From NCBI RefSeq assembly GCF_022201045.2, contig NC_068559.1:3756501-3820500 (forward strand): a stretch of 64,000 nucleotides of DNA, written 5' to 3'. The DNA is from Citrus sinensis (Eukaryota; Streptophyta; Magnoliopsida; Sapindales; Rutaceae). Below, piece after piece: positions 33,426-45,899 of this stretch; the first letter of the stretch is position 1; each line of letters starts with the position of its first letter. The translations under genes and the position numbers were made by a program. The notes under the pieces were generated by a model, which was not told the DNA's origin, ran no database searches, and saw only the letters and a list, made by a program, of their open reading frames with translations.

Positions 33426-36400
33426 ATGGGAAAACTTGGGAAGAAAGCGAGAAAGTTCGCAAAGAAGAATCTTCAGTCGGTTTTAAAAAGAAAACGAAAG
33501 ATTAAGTCTACGTTCAAGAAGAAAGCTTCTAAAAGTAGGCATTTTGGTATTTATTTTTGTTAAATTTTAGTATGAGCTTATTTATGTTGCATTTCTTAGT
33601 ACGAATCAAGTTTAGTGCAATATTTAGTGAAAGAATCTTATAAAATTTTAAGCTTGAGTTAATAATTTTTTTGGTAACATTGTTATTAATGCAATTTTCT
33701 GTAGAAGATCAGCGGGATGCAGCTGAAAATGAAGAAGAGAATGTGGAGTTGTCCACCAGAAGGTAAAACTTGAAATGACACGAGAGTTTAAATAATAACT
33801 GTTTTATTTTGTAATGGAGGAATGCCCAGCTCCATCTCCAAGATTTGTTAATAATTCTTGTACTTTAATTCAGTTTTTAATCTACTTTATATCATATTAC
33901 TATATGCTTATGTAATTGAAAATAAGTGCATCATACTAGTCAATAGAATAGCAAGGTTAGATTTTAGTTGAGTATTTTATAGGCGTTTATCTAAAATGTT
34001 CATTACAAAATCTCAATTCTGTTACAGAAACCCTGAAAATGGAGATATTGAAGACATGTCCCTTGAGGCAATATTTAGTGAAGATGAGAGTGATGAAGAT
34101 GAGGGTGATGTGGATGTAGATGACTCAGGCAGTGATGGATATCTTTCAGAGGTTTTGAAACCTATCGTGTGTGAAGTTTTTGTTAATGTGTTTCATCTCG
34201 TGGGGTTTAAATGTTGATGTAGTTGTTTTGATGACCAGGACTCAAATTGTCTGCCCATAGCTGAAAGTGAGATTCATCTAGGAGGTGAGGATTATTACCT
34301 ATTGTTGTTTTTAAATTATTTCAAATATTTTTTTCTCCCTTTCATTATCTGCTTGCTAATTTTGTTAGAAATTTATTCATAGAGAATGGTGCTGCTGGCA
34401 AGCCGTCAGCACAGAACCAGGAAATCCTTTTGGAACTGGAGAATAAAAAGAAAAAATTGAGCAGACTGAAAGCAAAGGTAAGAGGTTTTCAATATACTTT
34501 TTTTGGGATGGATCTTAGAATATTAATGTAAATGAATTGAAACCGAAAACAACTCGATTTGAGGAGCTTTATTTTGTTTATCATTTGAGTCAAAACACTT
34601 GTGAGTTACATGACAGATCTTGAAAAGTTTGTTTCTTTTTTTTTTTTTTTTTCATCTGATTGTCCATCTTTTGTTTGTTTCCTCTGTTATACCATATCTG
34701 TTAATTAGAAATAATCACTCATTTGATGAATTTCTTTTACTCGAAAATTTTCAGGATCCAGGATTTTCCAAGTTTTTGGAAAGCCATGATAAAGGTCTCA
34801 AATCATTCAGAAATGAGAATGCTGTAAGTTAATTAAGGTGTCCTTTTCTTGAGAATGATATCTCGAGGAAATAATGTGCACTTCGGTTTACCCGCCTGGT
34901 GCTTTGGCTGTTTGTCATGCGCTTATATAATCCAATTAGTTCATATACAAGCGTTATTTGCAAAAATCTGACGTTGGGGGCCATAATTTCATAAAGTATA
35001 ATGTGTCATGTTGATTGATCATTATGTTGACACAGGCTACTCTTGGTATTTCTTAAAATATGACGTTTGAATCTCAGATGTAGCCTGTTTATGTGTATTG
35101 GCTGGTTTTGCCATTTCATTAATTTTCACTGTCTTTCATGTATAGTATTCAGATGAAGATGAAAGGAGTGATGATGGTATGCAGTCAATGGATGAAGATG
35201 GCCCACATTTATATTTGAACAAGCTCTTGACTAGTTCTGCAATTAATTCTTGGTGTCACTTAGTTAAAGAGCAGCACAATGCCTCTGCCTTTATTAGTCT
35301 ACTGAATGCATATCGAGCTTCCTGCCACTATGGAGCTGAATCAACTGGTATCCTTGGATCTGGGTCTGGCGCTCCCATGCTAGACTGTGAAACTTTTTGC
35401 AAGATATTGATGTTCGTGCTTCGTGAGGCTGATGATGTATTTCGTGAGATGCTGGGTATATCCTCAAACTGCAAAAGGGATACCATACTGGGACTGAAGA
35501 ATAACTCAAAATGGAAAACTGTGAGGCCACTGATCAAGTCTTACTTGAGAAGTACACTGTTCATGCTGAATCAGGCCACGGACTCTGAGATATTAGCATT
35601 CTCCTTAAACAGACTCAGAGCCTCTATAGTATTTTTTGCTGCTTTTCCTCTTTTAATCCGTAGACTGATCAAGGTATTTTCAGCTGAAAAGCTTGTACAT
35701 GAAATTCACTTTATTTATGCATTTACTATCCATCCAGTATAGATATCTAGTCAATATACGACAAAGTGTACTTGTGGTTAATATGAGTGTTATCATTAGG
35801 ATTACACAGTTGGTGTAACGAACTTGACTTTCACAAACTAATGCATGGTACAGATAATTGCAATCTGTTGGAATGTGGGATCTTATCTTACTCTGTGAAT
35901 GTCTTCAACTCCTAACCTATATCCTTATATTTATCATGGAATCTTACTCTTTGAATTACATACAGATTGCGGTTCATCTCTGGGCAACTGGTGAAGAGAC
36001 TGTATCATTTCATTCCTTTCTGATCTTACAAGATGTGGCTTCTGGGTTTAGCTCAGATTGCTTTGACTTATGCTTGATAAAAATGTACAAAGCCTTCATT
36101 GGTCATTGCAAATTTGTGGAGCCAGCTTTATTTAAGCATTTACAATTTCTGAGGAACTCATTTGTTGAGTTATGCTCCCAAGATCTACTGAGATCATCAA
36201 ACAAGGCAAAGGTTTCTATCAATAACCTTTCTAGGATACTTCAGTTGGGTCTGCAAACTAAGAAGAAGGTATGCTGTGAGCATGTTATCTTAATTTCCTT
36301 GTTTTCTTGAATTTAGATATTATTTCATTGCCGATTAGATGACGTTCCAATGGATATGTGCTGTTTATTATGACTTTTTATATCTCAGAGAACGTTTTCA

Positions 36401-38941
36401 TCATTTTCTGTTTCTTATTGCTTATAAGCAGGAAGCAGTTAAGAAGATATGTAGTTGGCAGTATGCTAACTGCATTGATCTCTGGGTTACATATATATCA
36501 CACTGCATACATGATTATGATCTTCAGCCGTTGCTTTATATCATCATTCAGATTATAAATGGAATGGCTACTCTATTTCCGGGACCTAGATATTTGCCTT
36601 TAAGATGCAAATGCATTGAATGGTTGAATCATCTCTCTAGTTCCAGTGGGATTTTCATCCCCGTCACATCATTAATGTTGGATGTTTTGGAATATAAAGT
36701 AAGCAAAGAGGTTGGGAAGCCCGGGAAGGACTTTAACTTTTCTTCTGCAGTAAAGGTTAGAAATTTCCTATATTTGTGTAATAATATTTGAGTGCTGCTA
36801 TACTGTATTTGCTTATATGGTTATTTAGCATTCACATTTAGCTCAAATCTTTGTTTATTATTTTCCTTATTTTTCTTCTAATTTATATTTCATTGACCAC
36901 CTATTCTTCTTTCAAATCCTTACATTTATCTATCCTAAAATCTCTTATAATTTTTGTATAACTAGTAATAGATGTATTATTCTGCAGTTACCAAAACATT
37001 GGCTGAAATCCCGGAACTTCCGAGAGGATTGTGTTTTTTCTGCCATTGAACTGCTCAGTGCACACTTCGCTCAGTGGAGCTACCACATATCTTTTCCTGA
37101 ACTGGCAACTATTCCTCTTATCCATCTTAGGAAGTTTCAAGAGAAATCTGACGTTGAAAGTTTGCGGCGAGTGGTGAAACGTTTTATTGATGTGGTACTA
37201 TTTCTTGTGAAAGAATTTAATGTCTTCTTATACCTCTTACCTTGACAATGAATTTAGTATTTCTTCATATAGGAACAAACCTTGAAAACTACCAATAGCT
37301 TGCTCCTCGATGATAGTTTTAGAATGAAGCACTACAGAAAAGAAAGGAAAAACTTAGTTATGCATTATGTACTTGTTCAAGGAGTGGTAGTTTACTGGCT
37401 GGGCTGGAAGCACGTTATGATAGACATTATAAGTTTAGAGAAGCTTGACAAAAAACTTCTGAGCTATTTGTTTGGACATTAACTGAATTTAGATAAGCTG
37501 TAGAGAAAATATGGGAACATGATAACAAAATTGAACTTCTAGCCAAGTAGATCTAAAACATCCACCCTCCTATCTTCCTATGATACCAATGATGTGAAAG
37601 TTAAACCTTTTCCACTTATGAGGTTTCTAAAGCAGTTGAAGCCTGGATTAATTTGATTGGTCTCAGATCAAGCCTGAAGTGCCATATTTTATTGGCAATA
37701 GGAAGAATTAATAAAAATCCAATACAGGACTGAAGACCTGAAAATTTGAAATGTTATTCTATATGTGTTGGCCATATTTTTCACTGAATGCATTATACTT
37801 CTTTAAATTTTCTGTTAAAAATCTGAATTAATTGGGAGAGTGATGTTTCATGATGTGACTTATTGTGTACTGAGTCTGAACATTTGTGTGCAACACTTTT
37901 TTCTTGCACTGTAGGTTGAGCAGAACATTGAATTTGTGAAAAAGAAGAGAGATGAAGTGGCCTTTTCCCCAAATGACCAGCAATCAGTTGAAGCGTTTCT
38001 TCAGGTCAGTATGTTTATATTATTTATATATTTTGGGGTTAGAGATATCTATCGTTCTCTCACTCTGATCAATGTTTAATGGCAGCCCGAGAAGTGTAGT
38101 GGCAACACTCCATTTACACAATACTACAGGAGTGTCATGGAAAAGGCAGCTTCTAGGAGTCTGATTATGAATGAGAATAAAAGGTGAAATCATCTTACCT
38201 GTTTCTCCCTTCCTACTCCTTCATTAAAGACCTGCACTGCATATCAATGGAAGTAATCTGTAAATCTACAATTCTACATACTTTAAAAAAAAAAAAAAAA
38301 AAAAAGAACTTTTAAATCTACCGGGTAATATCTTTTAATGTTAAGCCTGATGGAAGTCTAGTTTGAGCATAGGCATTGTGACACATTTAGTGATGGAACA
38401 AGCCAAATCAGAGGAAAAAATTAAATAATGTCGTAGCAAACAACATATTTAATATAAACTTTTGATTGTTTTGAATGTTGGAGTTTCTATGAATGTAACA
38501 TAATAATTTAGGATCAAATAAGCAGCTTAAACGGTAAGTAATCCGATGATTGATGGTATGATCCTTGCGTCCTAGATTTGGATTGCATTTAGTTGGCCTC
38601 AGGACCTCATGTCCATTAAGACCAGACATATAAAGAGGCAGTTATTACCTATAGTTCTAGTGTAATCATGCCTTTTGTAATATCACTGGATCATGCTTGT
38701 TATCGACTCAAGCTGCTATCATGTTCAGTTGTCTTAATGCTATTGGTATAAGATATTAACAAAATTGGAAACATTTGCTCAATGTAACTATCTATAATAT
38801 CGAACCTGCTGCAGTTTCCTTGAGCAGAAGAAACAAAAAAGAAAAAGGGGACAAAACATAGTCGATGTGCGTGCTAACGGTGAAAAAGTACCAGAAAAAA
38901 GCAAAGTAGACCAGGCAGTTTCTGTCAAGGATGGAAAGTGA
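33426..38941 (+). CDS. NOC2: nucleolar complex protein 2 (NOC2)
   Basis: Thirteen coding exons: 33426-33534, 33705-33762, 34028-34151, 34239-34284, 34383-34477, 34755-34823, 35146-35673, 35966-36268, 36432-36755, 36988-37194, 37915-38004, 38086-38183 and 38815-38941, giving 725 residues in one frame. NOC2 helps pre-60S ribosomal particles mature and leave the nucleolus. The basic start MGKLGKKARKFAKKNLQSVL is followed by an acidic stretch (EDESDEDEGDVDVDDSGSDG, about 75-95). The NOC2 domain covers roughly 250-620 (WSYHISFPELATIPLIHLRKF near its end). The tail is lysine-rich. The 720-bp intron 10 contains a short open stretch at about 37275-37480 with no clear role. Confidence 0.92.
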
Positions 38942-40602
38942 GATAGAAGTACAAGCACAAAATGAAACACTTGAAGACAATGAAGAGTAACCTCCTCTTA
39001 TCTCCTAATTTTGATGCCACATGAGGTTAAGCTCTAAGATGCTTTCTTAAGTTATTGATTTCTTATAAAATTACATTGTATGATACACATGTTCTCGCTT
39101 GGAACTATTCTTGTAAATCAGGGATCCAAGAGCCGCTGTTGTTTGGATAAGCACAGGTCAGTTCTAAGGTATAGGCTAAAGCAAATTTTGTCTCTGATAT
39201 GAGAAAAGGAAATCAAGATTCTGACATGTTTTGTAACTCTTACTCCACGTGCATATCGTTGCAAAACTTCATTCATTTAATTCGATTGCTGCGGTTTAGT
39301 GGCCACCAAGCCTACCAGTAGAAAGGAAGAGTAGTTGAAAATAAAATAATAAATTTGGGGGAAAAAGAATGAGAAGATAAATGAAAGTTGGCCGTAAAGT
39401 ATATGACATTTGAACGATATTTTGACTCCACAACATTAAACTAGCCAGCCAATATTAAAATTTAATCTTTCTTTTCTTCATTCAAAAAGGCTAAATAAAA
39501 CTGCCCACTGGTCATGACTTGCACAAAATTGAATGGCTTTCGTACATATTTAAATAAATTTGCTCTACTTTTTGGAGTCTATCTGTATCAATTAGGTTCT
39601 AATGGGGAATTCTGCACTTTAGTTAAAGTGCACATGGTAAATTCTACCATATATAAATTTTAAAATGAAAAAAAAAAAAAAAAGTGCTACTAGTTTCAAT
39701 GGGAGGCCTAGCTCCTATTCATATATCTTTAACTATCACAAATTGTAGATAAAACGTGAATTGCACCAAAATTATAAACAACGTGCACGCGTAAGCAAAG
39801 CACAAATGCAACCACCAAATTTGCCGGTTGCTCATGGGCTCTGTAATAAGTGGTAAGTGTTTTGGTTGTACATAATACTGATTATAAATATCAATTATGC
39901 AAAATTAGAATACAAATTATGTGTTAGTTATAACAAATCAGTGTTTTAAATTGAGATTTAAAATTAGGGGCGTTGATTGTCTTGTTCATTTAAGCTCAAA
40001 CCATAGAGTTTTCAATGGCCCGAAATGCTAATATGCAAACCTCTTAGGTCAAATAAGAGTAGTTCGTACTTATTCTGACAACATTGTGAGAACGGATTCA
40101 AGTATCTTCGATGACATAAGATAATATATTTTTTTTCACAATTTTTTGAAATAAGTTCCTCTTTCTTTTAATGGGCTTGATTTGCATTATTGATTTACAT
40201 TCTCTCTATGATGAAGAAATTACTTTTAAATTTTTAATACATGTTAAATATGATATATTATCAAAAGAATCATAAAAATTAACTCTTTTCGACTATATTA
40301 TTCTTTTTCATGTGAAAATCTTAAGCAAAAGTTTGGAATCGAAGTGTTGTGACTACTCAATAAAATTGAGTGTTGATCAAATATTGTTGGTTTTCAAAAT
40401 TAATTGGTAGTTTACAGAGAAATGAAAGGAGTTATATGATCTAGTTTGAATTCTTATCTGGATTATGATGGGTAGTTTATAAACAATAACAACAGAATAG
40501 ATTACGAAATTTCAAATAAATTTCATCTAGTAGACATATATATCATTGACTCATTTTCAATCTTGGCAAAGCTCAACCACTCCTCCAACTAAAACCTAAG
40601 TC
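38942..40602. other. NOC2 3' region and spacer
   Basis: NOC2 3' UTR probably ends within the first few hundred bases. The rest is AT-rich spacer without a recognisable gene or element. Confidence 0.5.
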
Positions 40603-41385
40603 TCACACATGTCGAATGCGGTCAAATGAAGCTCTAACAACAGCATTTGCCTGCTGACTTTTACACCCCAAAATCTTAAGTAATGTCCGGATACCCTTCC
40701 ATGGTGATCTCTTCCCACTCCTCCTATCCGCGTCGCCGCCAGCGTCGTCCGACTGAAACATCGTCGCCGGAGTCCTACGGCTCTGTCTGTTCTTGATGTC
40801 TCTCAGCTTCATTTCCGAAGGAAACCTTCCATAGCCAAAAGCTAACAAGTACCATCTCGGCTTAACAGAAGTTACTCGTGTTGACACTTGTTTAACTGGA
40901 AAATCATACTTTTGATAACCATTTTCTTGAGACAAAGCCTTGCAGCTGCGACTTCTTATGGCATGCTGTTGTGCTTTTGATGAAGTGCTTCTTGACATTT
41001 TCATTGAGTTCGATTTCCACGGGAAGATGCGATTCCTCTTATTCTTTTGCGTCTTCTGGGTTTGCTCCGGACGGACAGCAGCTTCCTCCTTGTAGGGAAT
41101 CAGCTTCCCGCAAAAGATGATGTTGTCTTTTGGATAATCAGCACTAGCTAAAGAAGCAGTAAAATCTTCACTAAAGAACTCGAAGAAATCTTGAGCATCA
41201 TCAGAAGAAGCGCTTTGATATTGATACTCCTCATTGGACCTTGAGAAATCATTGTTGTTCCAGTTACTGCCTTCCACAAGATCACAAAGAGAAAGTGTCT
41301 CTTCTGCTTCATGATCAAGATCTTGTAGTATGTAGTCATTGCTTTCTTGCACCACTGGCTGGTTTAAGTACTCTTCAGCCACCAT
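40603..41385 (-). CDS. single-exon protein of unknown function
   Basis: One uninterrupted frame of 260 residues. The N-terminal half is acidic (NDYILQDLDHEAEETLSLCD and a DDAQDFFEFFSEDF stretch). Near residue 85 the motif DNIIFCGKLIPYKEE resembles the short F-x-G-x-I/L-x-P motif seen in DUF1645 and membrane-associated kinase-regulator-like plant proteins. The C-terminal half is strongly basic (KNKRNRIFPWK, RRSGKRSPWKGIRTLLKILG) with the segment VTSVKPRWYLLAFGYGRFPSEM. I do not recognise a function. A degenerate copy of the VKPRWYL...FPSEMK part lies at 57.2 kb, showing this gene family has moved or duplicated. A foldback MITE sits about 215 bp upstream of the start codon. Confidence 0.75.
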   Translation of the reverse strand: MVAEEYLNQPVVQESNDYILQDLDHEAEETLSLCDLVEGSNWNNNDFSRSNEEYQYQSASSDDAQDFFEFFSEDFTASLASADYPKDNIIFCGKLIPYKEEAAVRPEQTQKTQKNKRNRIFPWKSNSMKMSRSTSSKAQQHAIRSRSCKALSQENGYQKYDFPVKQVSTRVTSVKPRWYLLAFGYGRFPSEMKLRDIKNRQSRRTPATMFQSDDAGGDADRRSGKRSPWKGIRTLLKILGCKSQQANAVVRASFDRIRHV

Positions 41386-41599
41386 GTTTGAATACTAAAG
41401 GAATTTGCTAAAAGGGTATCCTCTGTAATGATGGATGATAAAGAATAGCTCAAAGTTGAAGTTTTTATACAAGAAGGCAGAAGCCATGCCAGTAGGTTGG
41501 TGAAAATAAAAAACAAAAAGAAAAAAGAAAAAAGAAAAAAAATTCCTGCTGGATTGGGATGGCTCCTGTAGGAATATAAAAATCAAAGAATTAAAGAAA

Positions 41600-42213
41600 G
41601 GGTAATTTTTAAAAACCTCCCCTGAGGTTTGGGCTTGTTGCAAGTAGATGGCGAGAATTGATTTATTTGTAAAAAACCCCCTATCGTCAGTTAAGTTTAA
41701 CATTGACCGTTAGTTGACCGTGCAAAGATAATATTACCCTTAACAATAGTTTATAAACGAAAATAACTAAAAAAAAACCAAAATTATTAGCTATTTTACA
41801 CTTTTTAAATTATTGATATTTTCTTAAAGTTCTTATAAAAAATTAAAATTAAAAAATTAAAAAATCCTCTTTAAATTATTGATATTTTCTTAAAATTCCT
41901 ACAAGAAAGATAAAATTAAAAATTTAAAAATGAAATAGTCATAATCTTTACCTATAATATTGTAAATTTTTAGAATTGACAAGGATAAAATTGTCAAAAA
42001 ATAGGGTTTGTGCTTTTTGCACCAATAATTTTGGTTTTTTTTTTAGTTATTTTCGTTTATAAACTATTGTTAAGGGTAATATTGTCTTTGCACGGTCAAC
42101 TAACGGTCAATATTAAACTTAACTGACGGTAGGGAGTTTTTTACAAATAAATCAATTCTCGCCATCTACTTGCAACAAGCCCAAACCTCAGGGGAGGTTT
42201 TTAAAAATTACCC
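41600..42213. mobile_element. 614-bp foldback MITE upstream of the 260-residue gene
   Basis: Nearly perfect inverted arms of about 175 bp start GGGTAATTTTTAAAAACCTC at both ends; they share a GATGGCGAGAATTGATTTAT stretch and AACTAACGGTCAA. A perfect 10-bp direct repeat ATTAAAGAAA flanks the element (41590-41599 and 42214-42223), fitting a Mutator-type origin. Arms differ at few positions, so insertion is fairly recent. No coding capacity. It lies upstream of the minus-strand gene ending at 41385, in its likely promoter. Confidence 0.92.
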
Positions 42214-45200
42214 ATTAAAGAAAACAGTTCTTTCTTGCTTTAGTCTTCTAGAATAGCAGGCGTTTATATATAGACAAGAATGATTTATCCTATTATTAAG
42301 GCCAACTTTTTTTTTTATCTGAATCATAAGGTGGTCTTGAGTGGGCTCTAACTATGAGAGGTACTTTTAAACTCATACCACAACCCAGACTAATTCCCGC
42401 TTGCATTCTAGACTAATCCTTGTTTGCACTGGGTCGGTCCGTAAGGGATAAAGTGCTGGCCAAAGTGGTGACTCCATACGAGAGCAGAGCTTGAACCCCT
42501 AACCTCTTTTAAGGAGTGAGAGTACCGAACTACTCACACCAACCAAATTTAGTTTTAAGGGCAACTTTTTTGTTGGCACATAATGTGTAGAGTTGTTTTG
42601 TTAATCCATTATTTTAGCTATACCTTCCTTTTTCCTCTAATTTGGTTATGAGCGTCTCCTTTATGCACCTTTTTTTTTTTTTTTTAATATATACGACTGG
42701 TCGGCCTTTTTGTTAAATATATATTAATTTCTTTGTCATTATACAATTGCATGAAGTTGAAGAGGTGAGCCAAGTGATGACTTCACGCGAGGCGGACACT
42801 TCTTTTATTTCAAATATATTTTAGATCATGGGGGCCTGCAATTGCTTGACTGGACTTTGCTGTCTAACTTTAGTCATTCATCTTTGATGGCACAAAAGTT
42901 TGATTTTGCCTCACGAAAATTAGGGAACCAGAGACCACCGTTCCTGAGTTTGAAAAGTAAGACAAAATGGACAAAACACTTATATTTTTTAAGATTATCT
43001 TTTAATTTTTTTCTAGAATTAATGGATTTAATGATAAAAGAAGTATTGTAATTGAACACCCTGAACTTGATTTAATATGTTTTATCGACCTCATGAGTGG
43101 TTAGCATAATGACTAGCTAGACTCATAATTTGCGTAGGGTTTGAGTGCACTTTCTCATTCATATTCGAATAATATTAATAAGACGTAAGAATTTGATAAT
43201 ATTTTCTGCAATTTTAATTGCGACCAAAATTGTTAATAACAGTTTTTTGTGTGCGTCATAATACTACAAGGTTTCTTTTAGTATTGTGGTGTTGACTTTA
43301 CGACTGTTGTAAATTGTAAGTTGAAATAATAAATTGATGGTGTTTAGTAAATGTGATTTTTGAAATCTATATTTTTGATAAAATACTAAAATAATAAGAT
43401 AAAATATTTATTGAAACAATTTTATGGGAGGAGAGGTAGCGTTTACATTTTGATTTTGAGTGAGAATCTTGAGATTAGGAGTATGGAGTGGGAGTGGGAG
43501 TGAGAGTATATTATTTACTTACATTAGAATGAGAGCATGAAATTAAAATAAGAATCCAATTTATGTGTATACATAGTCTTGAGTTGGGAGTAAATGATTT
43601 CAAATTACAATTTTACTCTTATTTAAAGAATTGTAGATTTTAATTACAAAATTAATAAAAAAATATATTTGCAAAATAAAATATTTATTTTATTATATTT
43701 GTAAATTAATAATTATTATTAATATTCTTAATTATGTAAATCATAATTTTTTATTAATTTTAATTTTAATTATGTAAATAAAAAATTATTATTAAGAGTA
43801 ACATAAATGAAACATTATTATTAATAATATAATATAAAATTAATATTTTCTTAGGATAAAATATTGATTATTATTAATTACTAATATTAAATAAATATAG
43901 TAATATTATATTTTCAAATAAAAATTGTATATAGTAATATTATTAATTCACTATGAGTATAATAATATTATTTTTAAGTAATTTTAACTTAAAATCAATG
44001 TAAATTATTATTTTTAATAAATATAATAATATTATATTTAAATATGTTTAATATTATTATTTTTAATACATATACTTTATAAAATAATATGATAATATTA
44101 TTTTAAATAAATATGATATTATTTATTTTATTTTATTAAATAATATTTATTTTATTTTATTAAATAATATTTATTTTATTTTATTAAATAATATTTATTT
44201 TATTTATTGAATTTCTCCCACTCACATGAAGGAATGTGCAAAAAAAGTGAACTCCACGGATTGTGATTCTCATTCTCTTTTTAAAATTGGTAAGTAAATA
44301 ATGAAGTGGGAGAAATTCAGATCAGATTCCTCCAAATCTAGCATAATTGAAGAAACTAACAATATGCTTTATCCCTTTCTTTTTTTAATGAAATGGAAAA
44401 AAAAAATTGAAACTAGATGTTGATTGGATTACAAGCTTGGGAACGACTTGGCAACCCCCTTAATACAAAACAACTTAACCAGTCATACATATGAAACACT
44501 AACGCATCATTTGTCATCCGCTTTAAGAAATTAATTTGCTAACCACCTACAATTTGTTCCACATAAACTTTTTTTCTTTTTTAAATCAACAATTTTTTGC
44601 CTCAGGTTTGGGTACATTCCCAAACCTCTTTGTCGTTTTGGGCAACAACTTTTTTTATTCAAAGCTCGTGGAAATGAGAAAACTTTGACAATTTCTTCCT
44701 ACATTAACATTAGTTATCAATGTTGAAAATCAGTCAATTAAGCTCCAGAAGTAAAATTAGTCAATCCCCATGTTTCTTTTGTCATTCTATTTTACTTTTC
44801 AACTTATGAGAAGATAATTATAAAAAATAAATTATATTTTTCCCATTAAGAGATAAAAATTTGAAAGAGAGCATTGAAATTTGAACAGCATGCCAACACC
44901 ATCGCGATAAAATCAATTTTGTTTATTCGCTGCATAATAACACTGTAACACACCAAAACGACAAATTGTTCATGCACAATATTATCATTTTTCTTATCCT
45001 AGTGTCATTGTGGGGTTCAATGTCTTCTTTCTATTTGGAATGGATTTAAAACTATGGTGCCAGCATTACAAAATGTTTTTAAATTATGATCATGTTTGAA
45101 ATTGAGATACTATAACTTTTAAGTTATAGCTGCCGTAAAAAAAAAGATGTAATTATGAAATAAAAATTAATAATATATAATATATAAATTTTAAATAATA

Positions 45201-45418
45201 ATTTTAACAAATTTATTAAAAATATAATAAATCTTTCATCATATAAGTGAAAAATCATTTCAACATATCTTGCAAGATACAATAATTAGTATTTATTAAA
45301 CACTTTAATGTTGTACCTTTTAAATTACAACTGTCTAACTTCAATTCTAATCGCCCCCTAAATACAAGTGTTTGGGGTTTGATTCTTCAACAATATTTTG
45401 TTATAGTGTATGATTCTT
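42214..45418. other. AT-rich spacer with repeats
   Basis: No gene seen. A 23-24-bp unit (TTTATTTTATTTTATTAAAT plus AATA) repeats several times at about 44125-44210. The region 43470-44330 may itself be an element, since ATTATTTACTTAC occurs in inverted orientation near both edges, but no target duplication was found. Near 45083-45363 lies an AT-rich block bordered by TTGAAATTGAGAT and ACTTCAATTCTAA that resembles a block at about 63667-63930. Confidence 0.4.
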
Positions 45419-45741
45419 GGGAAATTTACAAAAATAACCATTAATATTTTATTATTTTCGTAATTAACCCTCTCAACTTTTTTCTATCAACATTAGCCAA
45501 ACACAAGCCTTTCTTCCCAAATTACCCTTCTTTACAGAACAAAACCAACATTGTTTCTCCCATCTCGCCAAACCAAAAGCAGCTTTTCATTCTTGAATCA
45601 TCAGCCAACGGCGACCGCAAAAGACAACTGTGAAAGTGATATCCGATCATAATCTATCCAGATTCAACACAAATCGACATCACTTACTGGTATGAATTAT
45701 TTTCTGAACTTACTGAACTGAGTCGGGTGAATCTGAATCTG

Positions 45742-45822
45742 GCGACAGGCTGCCTGTCGCAGCAAAACTTGGTGCGACAGGCACCTGTCGCACCAAGCTT
45801 CGGGCGACAGGTTGCCTGTCGC
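45742..45822. repeat. palindrome cluster, left side of the large MULE
   Basis: Three short hairpin-type palindromes share the arms GCGACAGG and CCTGTCGC with 2-3 bp between them: 45742-45760, 45769-45796 (arms extended to TTGGTGCGACAGG and its complement) and 45803-45822. They lie in the leader of the transposase gene, about 80-160 bp before its start codon. Confidence 0.9.
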
Positions 45823-45899
45823 ACCCACTCTTGGAGATTTATTAAAATTGTATTATTTTAATTAGGACTGAAATAATTTTTTTTTTAATTTCAGGCTTA

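Noticed and set aside
37282-37482. extra exon in NOC2 intron 10
   Set aside because: A short open stretch follows an AG, but including it breaks the frame to the next exon and it has no resemblance to NOC2 proteins.
43470-44330. AT-rich element with inverted ATTATTTACTTAC edges
   Set aside because: Edges match only in patches and no flanking duplication was found, so it is mentioned only as spacer content.
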